64,000 bases of DNA. It comes from Falsiroseomonas ponticola (GTDB lineage Bacteria > Pseudomonadota > Alphaproteobacteria > Acetobacterales > Acetobacteraceae). The first letter of the stretch is position 1. Each line of letters starts with the position of its first letter. Below, piece after piece: positions 15,971 to 23,974 of the stretch. The DNA lies in contig NZ_JAERQN010000001.1 in NCBI RefSeq assembly GCF_016805305.1, forward strand, positions 1,240,001 to 1,304,000, given 5' to 3'. Under the pieces are notes generated by a model. That model saw only the letters and a list, made by a program, of their open reading frames with translations. It searched no databases and had not been told where the DNA came from. The position numbers and the translations under genes were made by a program.

Positions 15971-16689
15971 GCTCTGATGCGGTCGCCCACGCCATCCGAG
16001 AACTGGTCATCGCCAACCGCATCCTGGCGCGGGAGGATGTGATCGACGATTTCGGCCATGTCAGCCTGCGCCACCCGGAGCGGCCGGACCGCTACTTCCT
16101 CTCCCGCAGCCGCAGCCCCGTCGCCGTCACCAGCGACGACATCATGGAGTTCGAGCTGGACGGCACGCCGATCGCGCAGAATGGCCGCCGCATCTATTCC
16201 GAACGCGCCATCCACTCCGCCATCTTCATGGCGCGGCCGGAAGTGCGCGCCGTGATCCACCACCACGCCCGCCCCGTCATCCCCTTCACCGTCACGAAGA
16301 CGCCGCTGAAGCCCGTCTTCCACATGGGCAGCGTGATGGGGGCGGAGGTGCCGGTCTGGGACAGCCAGGACGAATTCGGCGACACCAACATGCTGGTGGA
16401 TGACCTGCCGCGCGGCCATTCGCTGGCCCGCGCGCTCGGCCAGAACCGCAGCGTGCTGCTGGCGCGCCACGGCGCCTGCAATGTCGGCGTCAGCCTGCGC
16501 GCCGCCGTCTTCACCGCCGTCTACATGAAGGACAATGCGGCGATGGTGCTGGCCAGCCTGCCCCATGGCCCCGTCACCTACCTGACGCCCGGCGAGGTCG
16601 AGCAGACCGCGACCATGCTGCTTTCCGACATGCCGCTGGCCCGCGCCTGGGACTACTGGATCACGCGCGCAGGCTTCGGGGGGGTGTGA
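15967..16689 (+). CDS. Class II aldolase/adducin family protein
   Basis: A 240-residue zinc-dependent aldolase-fold protein. Features: DFGHVSLRHPERPDRYFLSRSRSP near 29-52, RAIHSAIFMARPEVRAVIHHHARPVIPFT near 79-107 with the zinc-binding HHH motif, and LLARHGACNVGVSLRAAVF near 163-181 with the third metal His. Fuculose aldolases, phthalate-type decarboxylases and demethylase-associated proteins share this fold. Translational coupling (ATGA) to the hydroxylase suggests it decarboxylates or cleaves a related aromatic intermediate, but that is inference. Its last 29 bases overlap the end of the convergent GGDEF-EAL gene. Confidence 0.85.
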   Translation: MSSDAVAHAIRELVIANRILAREDVIDDFGHVSLRHPERPDRYFLSRSRSPVAVTSDDIMEFELDGTPIAQNGRRIYSERAIHSAIFMARPEVRAVIHHHARPVIPFTVTKTPLKPVFHMGSVMGAEVPVWDSQDEFGDTNMLVDDLPRGHSLARALGQNRSVLLARHGACNVGVSLRAAVFTAVYMKDNAAMVLASLPHGPVTYLTPGEVEQTATMLLSDMPLARAWDYWITRAGFGGV

Positions 16690-18586
16690 CGGCCGCCTCC
16701 TCAGCCGGGGCCGCGGCGGCATCCTTCGCCGTGGCACCCTCGATCAGCGCCGCCAGCTCCGCCTCCGGCACCGCGCGGCCGTAGAGATACCCCTGTGCTT
16801 CCGTGCAGCCTTCCGCGCGCAGCAGCGCGGCCTGCACGGCGTTCTCCACCCCCTCCGCGTTGCAGCGCAGGCCCAGCGCATGGGTGATGCCGATCATGGC
16901 GCGCACGATCGCCACCGCCTGCGGGTCATGCGACAGCGTGGCCACGAAGCTGCGGTCGATCTTGATCTTGTCGAAGCGGAACTTGTGCAGGTAGCCGAGG
17001 GACGAATACCCCGTGCCGAAATCATCCATGGCGACGGACACGCCCATCTCGTGCAGCGCCTGCAGGGTCGCCAGCGTGCGTTCCGTATCCGTCAGCAGCA
17101 CGCCTTCGGTGATCTCGATCTCCAGCCGCGCGGGCGGCAGCCCCGTCTCCTCCAGCGCCGCGCGCACGGCGCGCAGGAAGTCGGCGGCCTGGAACTGGTG
17201 GGCGGAGATGTTGACCGCCATGCGCAGCCCCGGCCAGCGCGTCGCCACCTCGCAGGCCTCCCGCAGCACCCATTCGCCGATCCGGCTCAGCAGCCCGATC
17301 TCCTCCGCCAGCGGGATGAAGCGGTCGGGCATCACGCGGCCGCGCACCGGGTGGTCCCAGCGCAGCAGCGCCTCCAGCCCGATCACGCGGCCGGAGGCCA
17401 GGTTGACCTGCGGCTGGTAGTGCAGGTGCAGCTGGCCCGTCGCCAGCGCCTCCCGCAGATCGTGCTCCAGCGCGCGGCGTTCGCGCAGCGCCTCGTTCAT
17501 CTCGGCGGAGAAGAAGCGGAAGCCGTTCCGCCCTTCCGCCTTCACGCGGTACAGCGCCGTGTCGGCATCCTGCAGCAGGTGGTCGGCCGCGCTTTCGATC
17601 GACAGCGCGATGCCGATGCTGGTGCCGATCAGCGCCTGGTGGCCATGCAGGTCGAAGGGCTGCGACAGCAGCTCCACCAGCCGCGCCGCCAGCGCCTCCG
17701 CCGCGTTGGGCTGTTCGGCGCTGCGCTGGATGATGGCGAATTCGTCGCCGCCGAGGCGCGCCAGCGTGTCGCTTTCCCGCAGCGCGTCGGTGATGCGCCG
17801 CGCCACCTGGCGCAGCAGCTCGTCCCCCGCGGCATGGCCCAGCGTGTCGTTCACCTCCTTGAACCGGTCGAGGTCGAGCGCCAGCACGGCGAAGTGCCCG
17901 CCATAGCGCTTCAGCCCCGCCGCCGTCTGTTCCAGCCGGTCATGGAACAGCCGCCGGTTCGGCAGCCCCGTCAGCTGGTCATGCGTCGCCAGGTGGGTGA
18001 TGCGGCTGGTCGCGCGCCGCAGCATGCGCAGCGGCAGCAGCCGCAGCGCCAGGTAGGAGGCCCCCGCCAGCAGCACGGAAGCCAGCGTGACCCAGACCGA
18101 TTCCACCAGCAGGTGCAGGCCGGAATGCTCGATCTCGACCACCCCCACCGGGTGGCCGCTCTCGAACACCGTGGCGCTGGCGCCGTGGCGCGGTCCCACC
18201 ACCTCCGCCGCGATCTCCGCCAGCACCTCGCCCCGCAGGTCGCGCACGCGGATGGAAGCGCCGAGTTCCGGCGTCGCCGTATCCAGCGCCGCCCGCAGCC
18301 GCGCTTCCTGGTAGCGCCACAGGTCGGGATCGCGGCTCGCGATCTGGGAGACGCTGTAGGCGACGATGCGGGCCTCCGCCTCCATCGCCGCATTCTCCTC
18401 CCGCCACGCCGCCCAGGCATGCATCAGCGGCAGCGCGATCGCGACCAGCATGGCGATGGTGGCCGCGAAGCCCGTGACCAGCCGCACCAGCGCGGCATCC
18501 CCGGCCGAGGGCTCGCCCCCCGCGCCCCCGCCCAGGGACCCGCCCAGGCTGCCACCCGGGCGCCGCCGGGCCGCGGCATCGCTCAT
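16661..18586 (-). CDS. Membrane-bound GGDEF-EAL protein (c-di-GMP synthase/phosphodiesterase)
   Basis: A 641-residue protein with a Gly-rich cytoplasmic lead, two membrane spans (about 35-58 and 167-187) around a periplasmic sensor of about 110 residues, then a GGDEF domain and an EAL domain. The cyclase motif is intact (ARLGGDEFAII) with the inhibitory RESD site five residues before it. The phosphodiesterase motifs are intact too: GLEALLRWDHP, MDDFGTGYSS and NAEGVEN. Both activities are therefore possible. The ATG overlaps the stop of the binding-protein gene by 4 bases, so the two are translationally coupled and the binding protein may feed the sensor domain. It ends the ppsR-bphP-bphO unit. 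Confidence 0.93.
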   Translation of the reverse strand: MSDAAARRRPGGSLGGSLGGGAGGEPSAGDAALVRLVTGFAATIAMLVAIALPLMHAWAAWREENAAMEAEARIVAYSVSQIASRDPDLWRYQEARLRAALDTATPELGASIRVRDLRGEVLAEIAAEVVGPRHGASATVFESGHPVGVVEIEHSGLHLLVESVWVTLASVLLAGASYLALRLLPLRMLRRATSRITHLATHDQLTGLPNRRLFHDRLEQTAAGLKRYGGHFAVLALDLDRFKEVNDTLGHAAGDELLRQVARRITDALRESDTLARLGGDEFAIIQRSAEQPNAAEALAARLVELLSQPFDLHGHQALIGTSIGIALSIESAADHLLQDADTALYRVKAEGRNGFRFFSAEMNEALRERRALEHDLREALATGQLHLHYQPQVNLASGRVIGLEALLRWDHPVRGRVMPDRFIPLAEEIGLLSRIGEWVLREACEVATRWPGLRMAVNISAHQFQAADFLRAVRAALEETGLPPARLEIEITEGVLLTDTERTLATLQALHEMGVSVAMDDFGTGYSSLGYLHKFRFDKIKIDRSFVATLSHDPQAVAIVRAMIGITHALGLRCNAEGVENAVQAALLRAEGCTEAQGYLYGRAVPEAELAALIEGATAKDAAAAPAEEAAVTPPRSLRA

Positions 18587-19461
18587 GCGCCGGACGCCGG
18601 CACGGGTTCATAGCCCTGCTGGCGCAGCACGGCATGCGCCGGCGCGGAGGCCAGGAAGTCGAGGAAGCCGGCCACCGCCGCGCCCGGTTCCGCCCGCGTC
18701 ACCGCCACCAGGGCGCGGGACAGGCGGTACCGCCCGGCCAGCAGCGCCTCCACCGTGGGCGGCACGCCATCCAGCGGCAGCAGCTTCACGCGGCGGCGTT
18801 CCGCCCGCGCCTGGCCGGCGGACATCACGCCGAAGGATCCCGGGATGCGTTCCAGCAGCTCGGCATTCTCCTGGTCCGTGCCGGCGGTCGCCAGGCCCGG
18901 CCGCGCATGGGCGCGGTCCACCGCCTGCGCGATCTCCGGCGACAGGCTGGCCAGCAGGATCCAGTCGCCCTCCGTCCGGTCGCGCCGGATCAGCCGCAGC
19001 GGCCCGCCGCCCGGCCAGCTCATCATCTCGCCGGACAGCGCATCGGCCGCCTCGGCGCTGGTGATGCCCTCCACCGGCGTATCGGCATGGGTGGCGAAGG
19101 CCAGCGGGTTGGTGGCGAAGGTGGTGGCGACCAGCCCCTGCGCCTGCTCGGCCGCCGTCAGCGGCCGGCCGGACAGCGCGATGTCGATCCGCCCCGCCCG
19201 CAGCGCGGCCAGCCCGCCGGCGCTGCCCAGGCTGTTCAGCACGGTGGCCGGCCCGCCCGCCCCCAGCCGCCGCTGTTCGTCCAGCAGCAGCCGGACGATG
19301 GACAGCGCCATCCCCGTGCCGCCCAGCGTCAGCCCCTCCGCCCGCGCGGCGCCGCGCGGCAGGCCGGCCGGCAGGGCGGCGATCAGCAGCGCCCGGCGCG
19401 CCATGCGGAAGGGGGCGACCGGGGCGTGGCGGGATTCCGGGTTGTCGGGCACGGGGGTCAT
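18583..19461 (-). CDS. PstS-like periplasmic binding protein coupled to the GGDEF-EAL gene
   Basis: A 292-residue protein from ATG 19461. The N-terminus has Arg-rich then hydrophobic residues (ARRALLIAALPAGL, cleavage near ARA-EG). The mature part has LTLGGTGMALSIVRLLL and LNSLGSAGGLAALRAGRIDIALSGRPLTAAE, the phosphate-binding-protein-type layout (sugar/phosphate-loop GSAGG), then PLAFATH and a C-terminal SRALVAVTRAEP. It resembles PstS/SphX relatives that act as sensors rather than transport receptors. No Pst permease is nearby. Its stop overlaps the GGDEF-EAL start (ATGA), and it follows bphO by 35 bases, so it sits inside the light-response operon. The ligand is unknown; a phosphate-like anion is only a guess. 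Confidence 0.75.
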   Translation of the reverse strand: MTPVPDNPESRHAPVAPFRMARRALLIAALPAGLPRGAARAEGLTLGGTGMALSIVRLLLDEQRRLGAGGPATVLNSLGSAGGLAALRAGRIDIALSGRPLTAAEQAQGLVATTFATNPLAFATHADTPVEGITSAEAADALSGEMMSWPGGGPLRLIRRDRTEGDWILLASLSPEIAQAVDRAHARPGLATAGTDQENAELLERIPGSFGVMSAGQARAERRRVKLLPLDGVPPTVEALLAGRYRLSRALVAVTRAEPGAAVAGFLDFLASAPAHAVLRQQGYEPVPASGA

Positions 19462-19496
19462 GCCAGCAGCATGCGGCAGCAGCGGTGAACCGAGGC

Positions 19497-20117
19497 CTAA
19501 CCCCGCCCGGATTGCGGCCCCCGGCCCGGGGCGAACCAGGCCTCGAAGGCCTCGAACCCCGCCACCGCCCCGGCCACCATCGCCCGGCGCCTCGCGGGGT
19601 CGGCGCCGCAGGCCTCGATCGCCGCGCAGCAATCGCGCCACATCGCCCCGTGCCGCGCGCCATGGCCCAGCAGGAAGCGCCGCCCCTCCGCCGCCTGGCC
19701 CAGCAGCCCGTCCAGCGCGCGTGCCAGATGCAGCCCGCCCAGCGTCGATCCCTCCGACACATAGAGCCAGCCCATCGCCGCCGCCGCGCTGCCGGGCGGC
19801 GGGATCGGCGCGGGGTCGGGCGGCGCCGCATCCCCCAGCGCCAGGCGATCCGCCGCCAGCAGGGCCGACCGCCGCCGCGCCGCAAGGTCGATGCCCCAGC
19901 CCGCCAGCGCCGGCGCCAGCCCGGGCGGGGCCGCCAGCGCGCCTTCCAGCGCCGCGTGGAAGCCGTGCAGCCGCGCCAGCAGCGCGCGGTATTCCCCCCG
20001 GGTGATGGCGCCGCCCGCCAGCCGCGCGAAGGCGGGGACGCCATGCAGCCGGTCATGCACCGCGCCCGTCGCGGCGCGCAGCGCGTCCCGCGCGCTGCCC
20101 TCCGCCGTGGCGCTCAA
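19497..20117 (-). CDS. bphO: Biliverdin-producing heme oxygenase (BphO type)
   Basis: About 206 residues, which opens heme to biliverdin, the chromophore needed by the neighbouring phytochrome. Marks of the family: ATGAVHDRLHGVPAFARL near residues 15-32 with the proximal His, and MGWLYVSEGSTLGGLHLARAL near 120-140, the conserved distal-helix glycines. No ATG is available in the right place. A TTG at 20117 overlaps the bphP stop (TTGA), so translation is probably coupled. The length fits BphO proteins (190-210). It belongs to the ppsR-bphP-bphO-binding protein-GGDEF-EAL unit. Confidence 0.88.
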   Translation of the reverse strand: MSATAEGSARDALRAATGAVHDRLHGVPAFARLAGGAITRGEYRALLARLHGFHAALEGALAAPPGLAPALAGWGIDLAARRRSALLAADRLALGDAAPPDPAPIPPPGSAAAAMGWLYVSEGSTLGGLHLARALDGLLGQAAEGRRFLLGHGARHGAMWRDCCAAIEACGADPARRRAMVAGAVAGFEAFEAWFAPGRGPQSGRG

Positions 20118-22327
20118 CCCTTGCCCTCGCCCGGCCGGGCGGCGTGGCGGATCAGCGCCTCCAGCACCTCCGCCGTGCGGGCGACCGAAGCGCGCACGCT
20201 TTCCAGCTGCTCCGGCATGGTGGCGACATCGACGCCATCCGTGATCTCCAGCGCCGCGAGCTGCGCATTCTCCACGACCGAGGCGAGGATGGCGCGGAAG
20301 GCCAGGTCCGCCTGGCGGTCCAGCCGCCCGGCGCGGGACCGCGACCCCTCCTCGATCCCCTGCTGGAAGCGCCGGCGTGCGGCTTCCGCCGCCTTGCGCT
20401 CCGCCAGGTCGTTGAACAGGAAGACGTAGCCCAGCACCCGGTCCGGGGAGGAGAAGACGGGATCGGCCCGCACCAGCAGCGGCCGCCCGGCGCCGAGCCC
20501 ATCGGCCAGCCTCGCCTCCCCCCGCCAGGACCGCCGGTTCTCCAGCACGTCCCGCAGCCGGCGGCCGACCTCGGTCGGGTCCGCGAAGAAGGGCAGCAGC
20601 TGGTCGATCCGCCGCGGGCTGGCGCCGCGCACGCCGGGCAGCAGCGCGTCGAAGGCATCGTTGCGCAGGTCGATATTGCCCTGCGCGTCGCAGATCACCA
20701 CGGCCTGCGGCGAATTGCCGACCTGCCGGCGGATCTGGGAGAGCTGGTCCTCCGCGATCAGCATGCGGACGGAGCGGAACTGCAGCACCACGTCGGCGAC
20801 CGTGTCGCCCACCATGCGCGCCGTCGCCAGGTCCTTCGGCGTCCAGGGCTCCGACCGCCCTTCCACCACCTGGTGCCACTTGGCGAAGGACCGGCGCGGC
20901 GACAGGTCGCGCGGGTCGGCCCCCAGCTCCACCGGCTTGGCCGGGTCGCCGCCCCAGGTCACGGTCCGCACCTGCTCGGGCCGGAACCAGACGATGTATT
21001 CGCCGGGCGTGGCGGAAATCGGCGCGGCCAGCACGCCGGAGGCCACCTGCCTCAGCCCCGCCAGCGCCGGCGCCGCCTGCGCCAGCCCCGCCGTGCCGAT
21101 GACGCTGCCGGTCCCCGGGCTGCGCGGCTGCGAATCCAGCCATTGCCCGATGTCGCGCAGCCCGGCGGTGGAGGGCACGTCGCCCGCCGTCTGGGTCTGC
21201 CCCTCGAACAGCAGCGCCGCGCCGGTGGCGTTCAGCGGCGTCAGCAGCGTGTTCGGGTTGTCGAACAGCGCCGTCCGCCAGTCCCCGTCGCGGGAGATCG
21301 CCTCGATCATCCGCTGTTCCAGCCGGCGCACGGACAGCTCCGCCTGCGCCTGCACGAAGCTCTCCAGCGCCGCGATGCGCGTGCCGACCGCCTCCGCCAG
21401 CAGCTCCATCACCGCGCGCAGCGCGAAGGGCGCGCGGCGCGGGCTGTCATGGTGGCAGGCGATCAGGCCCCAGAGCCGCCCGCCCACCAGGATGGAGGCC
21501 ACCAGCGTCGCCCCCACCCCCATGTTCTTGAGGTACTGGATATGCATCGGCGACGTGCTGCGCAGCACGCAGAGCGACATGTCGAGGTCGCGGCCCGTCA
21601 GCGGCGAAAGGCGCGGCTCCAGCGGCGCCGGCGCGTAGTGCACATCCGCCACCACCCGCACCCGGTTGCGGATGTAGAGGCGCCGCGCGACCTGCGGGAT
21701 GTCGCTGTCGGGGTAGCGGTTGCCGAGGTAGGGCTCCAGCGACGGGTCGCGTTCCTCCGCGAAGACCTCCCCGTGATGGTCCTCGTCGAAGCGATAGACC
21801 ATGACGCGGTCATAGCCGGTCAGGCCGCGGAAGATGCGCGCCACCTCGTCGCAGAGCGGCCGCAGCGCGTAGCTCGCCAGGATCGCCTGCATCGCGGGCT
21901 CGATCCGCCCGGCGAAGTTCTCCTCCGGCCCCGCATGCTCCAGCTCCAGCACCAGGCCGCCGCCGGCCGGGCGATGCGCCATGCCGTCCAGCACCGCGCC
22001 ATCCAGCCGCACGCGGAAGGCGGCCGGCACCTCGTCCAGCTTGTCGCCCAGCAGCGGCGCCAGCGCGGCGGCGATGCGCGCTTCCACCTGCGCCAGCCGC
22101 CGCCCCTGCAGGGGGGCGCCGAGGCCGAGGAAGCCCGCGGCATTGGCGCTGGCCTGCAGGATGGTCAGGTCCGGCTCCCGCAGCGCCAGCAGCGCGCCAT
22201 GCGGCTGGATCGACGCCGCCAGGTGGATCGGCTCCCGCTCGCAATTGGACAGGTCGGCGGCCCCGAAGGCCGGGTCCTCTCCCGCGCCCTCCCGGCCCGT
22301 CCCCTGCTGGCCCACCCCCGCCATCAC
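20114..22327 (-). CDS. bphP: Bacteriophytochrome (PAS-GAF-PHY-PAS-helical output), BphP1-like
   Basis: A 737-residue red/far-red photoreceptor. Biliverdin-binding Cys29 sits in LSNCEREPIHLAASIQPHG. The PAS2 region runs to about 125, GAF about 150-320 with YPDSDIPQVARRLY (PASDIP motif with Asp for Ala), PHY about 330-510 with the tongue motif SPRRSF. Then comes a PAS domain about 530-635 (VICDAQGNIDLRNDAF) and a final helical region. No H-box, N-box or G-box of a histidine kinase is present, so it should signal by protein contact, as RpBphP1 does with PpsR2. ATG 22327 overlaps the ppsR stop; a second ATG follows at once. It is co-transcribed with bphO. Confidence 0.95.
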   Translation of the reverse strand: MMAGVGQQGTGREGAGEDPAFGAADLSNCEREPIHLAASIQPHGALLALREPDLTILQASANAAGFLGLGAPLQGRRLAQVEARIAAALAPLLGDKLDEVPAAFRVRLDGAVLDGMAHRPAGGGLVLELEHAGPEENFAGRIEPAMQAILASYALRPLCDEVARIFRGLTGYDRVMVYRFDEDHHGEVFAEERDPSLEPYLGNRYPDSDIPQVARRLYIRNRVRVVADVHYAPAPLEPRLSPLTGRDLDMSLCVLRSTSPMHIQYLKNMGVGATLVASILVGGRLWGLIACHHDSPRRAPFALRAVMELLAEAVGTRIAALESFVQAQAELSVRRLEQRMIEAISRDGDWRTALFDNPNTLLTPLNATGAALLFEGQTQTAGDVPSTAGLRDIGQWLDSQPRSPGTGSVIGTAGLAQAAPALAGLRQVASGVLAAPISATPGEYIVWFRPEQVRTVTWGGDPAKPVELGADPRDLSPRRSFAKWHQVVEGRSEPWTPKDLATARMVGDTVADVVLQFRSVRMLIAEDQLSQIRRQVGNSPQAVVICDAQGNIDLRNDAFDALLPGVRGASPRRIDQLLPFFADPTEVGRRLRDVLENRRSWRGEARLADGLGAGRPLLVRADPVFSSPDRVLGYVFLFNDLAERKAAEAARRRFQQGIEEGSRSRAGRLDRQADLAFRAILASVVENAQLAALEITDGVDVATMPEQLESVRASVARTAEVLEALIRHAARPGEGKG

Positions 22328-23703
22328 GGCTGCCCGTCCGGGGAACCCTCCCGGTCCTCGCTGAGGCCATAGCGTTCGAGCTTGGCGTAGAGGCTCTGCC
22401 GGCTGAGGCCGAGGGCATCGGCCGCGGCGGTGCGGTTGTTGCCGGCCAGCCGCAGCGCGCGCTCGATGCAGGCGCGCTCCACCAGCGCGGCCGTGCTGCG
22501 CACCATGGCGGGCAGCGGCACGCGGCCGACATCATTGGCCAGCGCGCCCAGCGCCGCGCGCAGCGCCGCGGCCTCGCCGGAGGCCAGCATGCGCCGGCCG
22601 GTGTCGCGCACGACGAAGCCCATCATCCGCTGCTCGGCCGGCCCGCCCCGGATGGCGGCGCCGGAGACCTCGACCTCCGTCTCCGTCCCCAGGCTGCCGG
22701 TCAGCGTCGCGGGCAGCAGCCGCACCTCCCCGTGCTGGGCGATGGTCTGCATCAGCACCGTGGCGTCCATCCCCGGCTGGGCCAGCCAGCGGTCCAGCGG
22801 CTCCCCGAGCACGGAGGCTTCCGACCCCGCCTGCGCCAGGTCCAGGAAGGCGCGGTTGGCGCGGCGGACGGTGCCGCCGGCATCGATCACCACGAAGCCG
22901 TCCGGCATCTCCTCCAGCAGCGCGTCGCCGCGCAGCGGCACGCCGCGGGGCGCCTGGCCCTCGGCCGCCGGCCGGCCCGCCGCCTGGATGGCGACCGGGG
23001 TCAGCTGGATCAGGAAGACGGGCCCGGGGTTGCGCGCCATCAGGGAGGCGCGCAGCAGCCAGGGCGTCGCATCCGCGCCCAGATGCATCATCACGCCCGG
23101 CGCGCGGCCCTGTTCGCGCGCGCGCAGCAGCACGTCGCGGAATGCCGCGCGGTCGCGCGCCGCGACCTCGTCCGCGAAGTTCCAGCCGGGGGCGAGGCCG
23201 AGTTCGCGGATCGCGGCCGGATTGGCCTCCACGATCCGCAGCGTGGAGGCGGCGATGACCAGCACGGCCTCGGAGGAGGCGTCGAACAGCAGGCGGGACC
23301 GGGTCTCGATCTCCCGCAGCTTCCAGTAGTCCTGCTCCCGCGCCTGCTGCGCCGCCACCAGCCGCGACTGCAGCTCCGCCACCGCCTGCAGGTTCTTGCC
23401 GACGGCGATGAGGCCCGCCTGCCCGCCCAGCCGCACCGTCGTGTATTCGACCGGCAGCTCGAGGCCAGAGGGAAAGCGCTGCGTGACCTGGAGATAGGCG
23501 GAGACGCCGGAGGAGCGCGCATCCTCCACCATGCGCCGCACCTGCAGGCTTGCGACATCGCCGACGGTGTCCATCCAGGGCCGGCCGAACCAGGCCGCCA
23601 CGGGTTCGCCGCGCATCGTCTCGGACAGGGCGGCATCGCGGATCACCCCCTCCCAATCCAGGGTGAGGGTGATGTCCGGCTGGATGACGGCAACGCGGGT
23701 CAT
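22324..23703 (-). CDS. ppsR: PpsR/CrtJ photosynthesis repressor
   Basis: A 459-residue regulator of carotenoid and bacteriochlorophyll genes. It has an N-terminal PAS-like domain (TLDWEGVIRDAAL), a Gln-rich helix near 105-135 (LVAAQQAREQDYWKLREIETR), a first PAS near 140-245, a second near 265-375 and a Fis-type helix-turn-helix at the end (RALRLAGNNRTAAADALGLSRQSLYAKLERYGL). The only cysteine is Cys412, beside the DNA-binding helix, equivalent in place to the redox cysteine of CrtJ. The second cysteine of Rhodobacter PpsR is missing. The first gene of a minus-strand operon, it faces crtD across 271 bases. Confidence 0.95.
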   Translation of the reverse strand: MTRVAVIQPDITLTLDWEGVIRDAALSETMRGEPVAAWFGRPWMDTVGDVASLQVRRMVEDARSSGVSAYLQVTQRFPSGLELPVEYTTVRLGGQAGLIAVGKNLQAVAELQSRLVAAQQAREQDYWKLREIETRSRLLFDASSEAVLVIAASTLRIVEANPAAIRELGLAPGWNFADEVAARDRAAFRDVLLRAREQGRAPGVMMHLGADATPWLLRASLMARNPGPVFLIQLTPVAIQAAGRPAAEGQAPRGVPLRGDALLEEMPDGFVVIDAGGTVRRANRAFLDLAQAGSEASVLGEPLDRWLAQPGMDATVLMQTIAQHGEVRLLPATLTGSLGTETEVEVSGAAIRGGPAEQRMMGFVVRDTGRRMLASGEAAALRAALGALANDVGRVPLPAMVRSTAALVERACIERALRLAGNNRTAAADALGLSRQSLYAKLERYGLSEDREGSPDGQP

Positions 23704-23927
23704 GGAACGCGGGTCATGGGGAGGGTTGATCCAACTGTCGGCCTGGCCGCGCGGCAGAACCTGGAAGGCAGAGCCTGGCGGTGGACCCGCGTCGTCGTCG
23801 CAGCACTGGCGAGAACGCTCGATACTGTGTCGGACTTTACGTGCCCTGCGTCAATGCAAGATGACGAATGGTTGTTGAGGCAATGCCGCCGGACTTCACA
23901 AATCGTGGCGGGCATCCGCCAAAGTAG

Positions 23928-23945
23928 TGTCAGGCTGGCTTGACA
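23928..23945 (+). promoter_or_regulatory. PpsR box (TGT-N12-ACA) over a crtD -35 element
   Basis: TGTCAGGCTGGCTTGACA is a perfect TGT-N12-ACA, the published target of PpsR/CrtJ, with extended symmetry TGTCA/TGACA. Its last six bases (23940-23945, TTGACA) are a consensus -35 hexamer. The crtD ATG follows 30 bases later. Binding would block RNA polymerase. No second perfect copy was found in the ppsR-crtD gap. Confidence 0.75.
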
Positions 23946-23974
23946 CTTCGCGTCCTTGCCACGACTTTTCCCCC

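Noticed and set aside
20114..20800. Histidine kinase domain at the end of BphP
   Set aside because: No H-box His with the usual context and no N or G boxes; the region reads as PAS plus helices.
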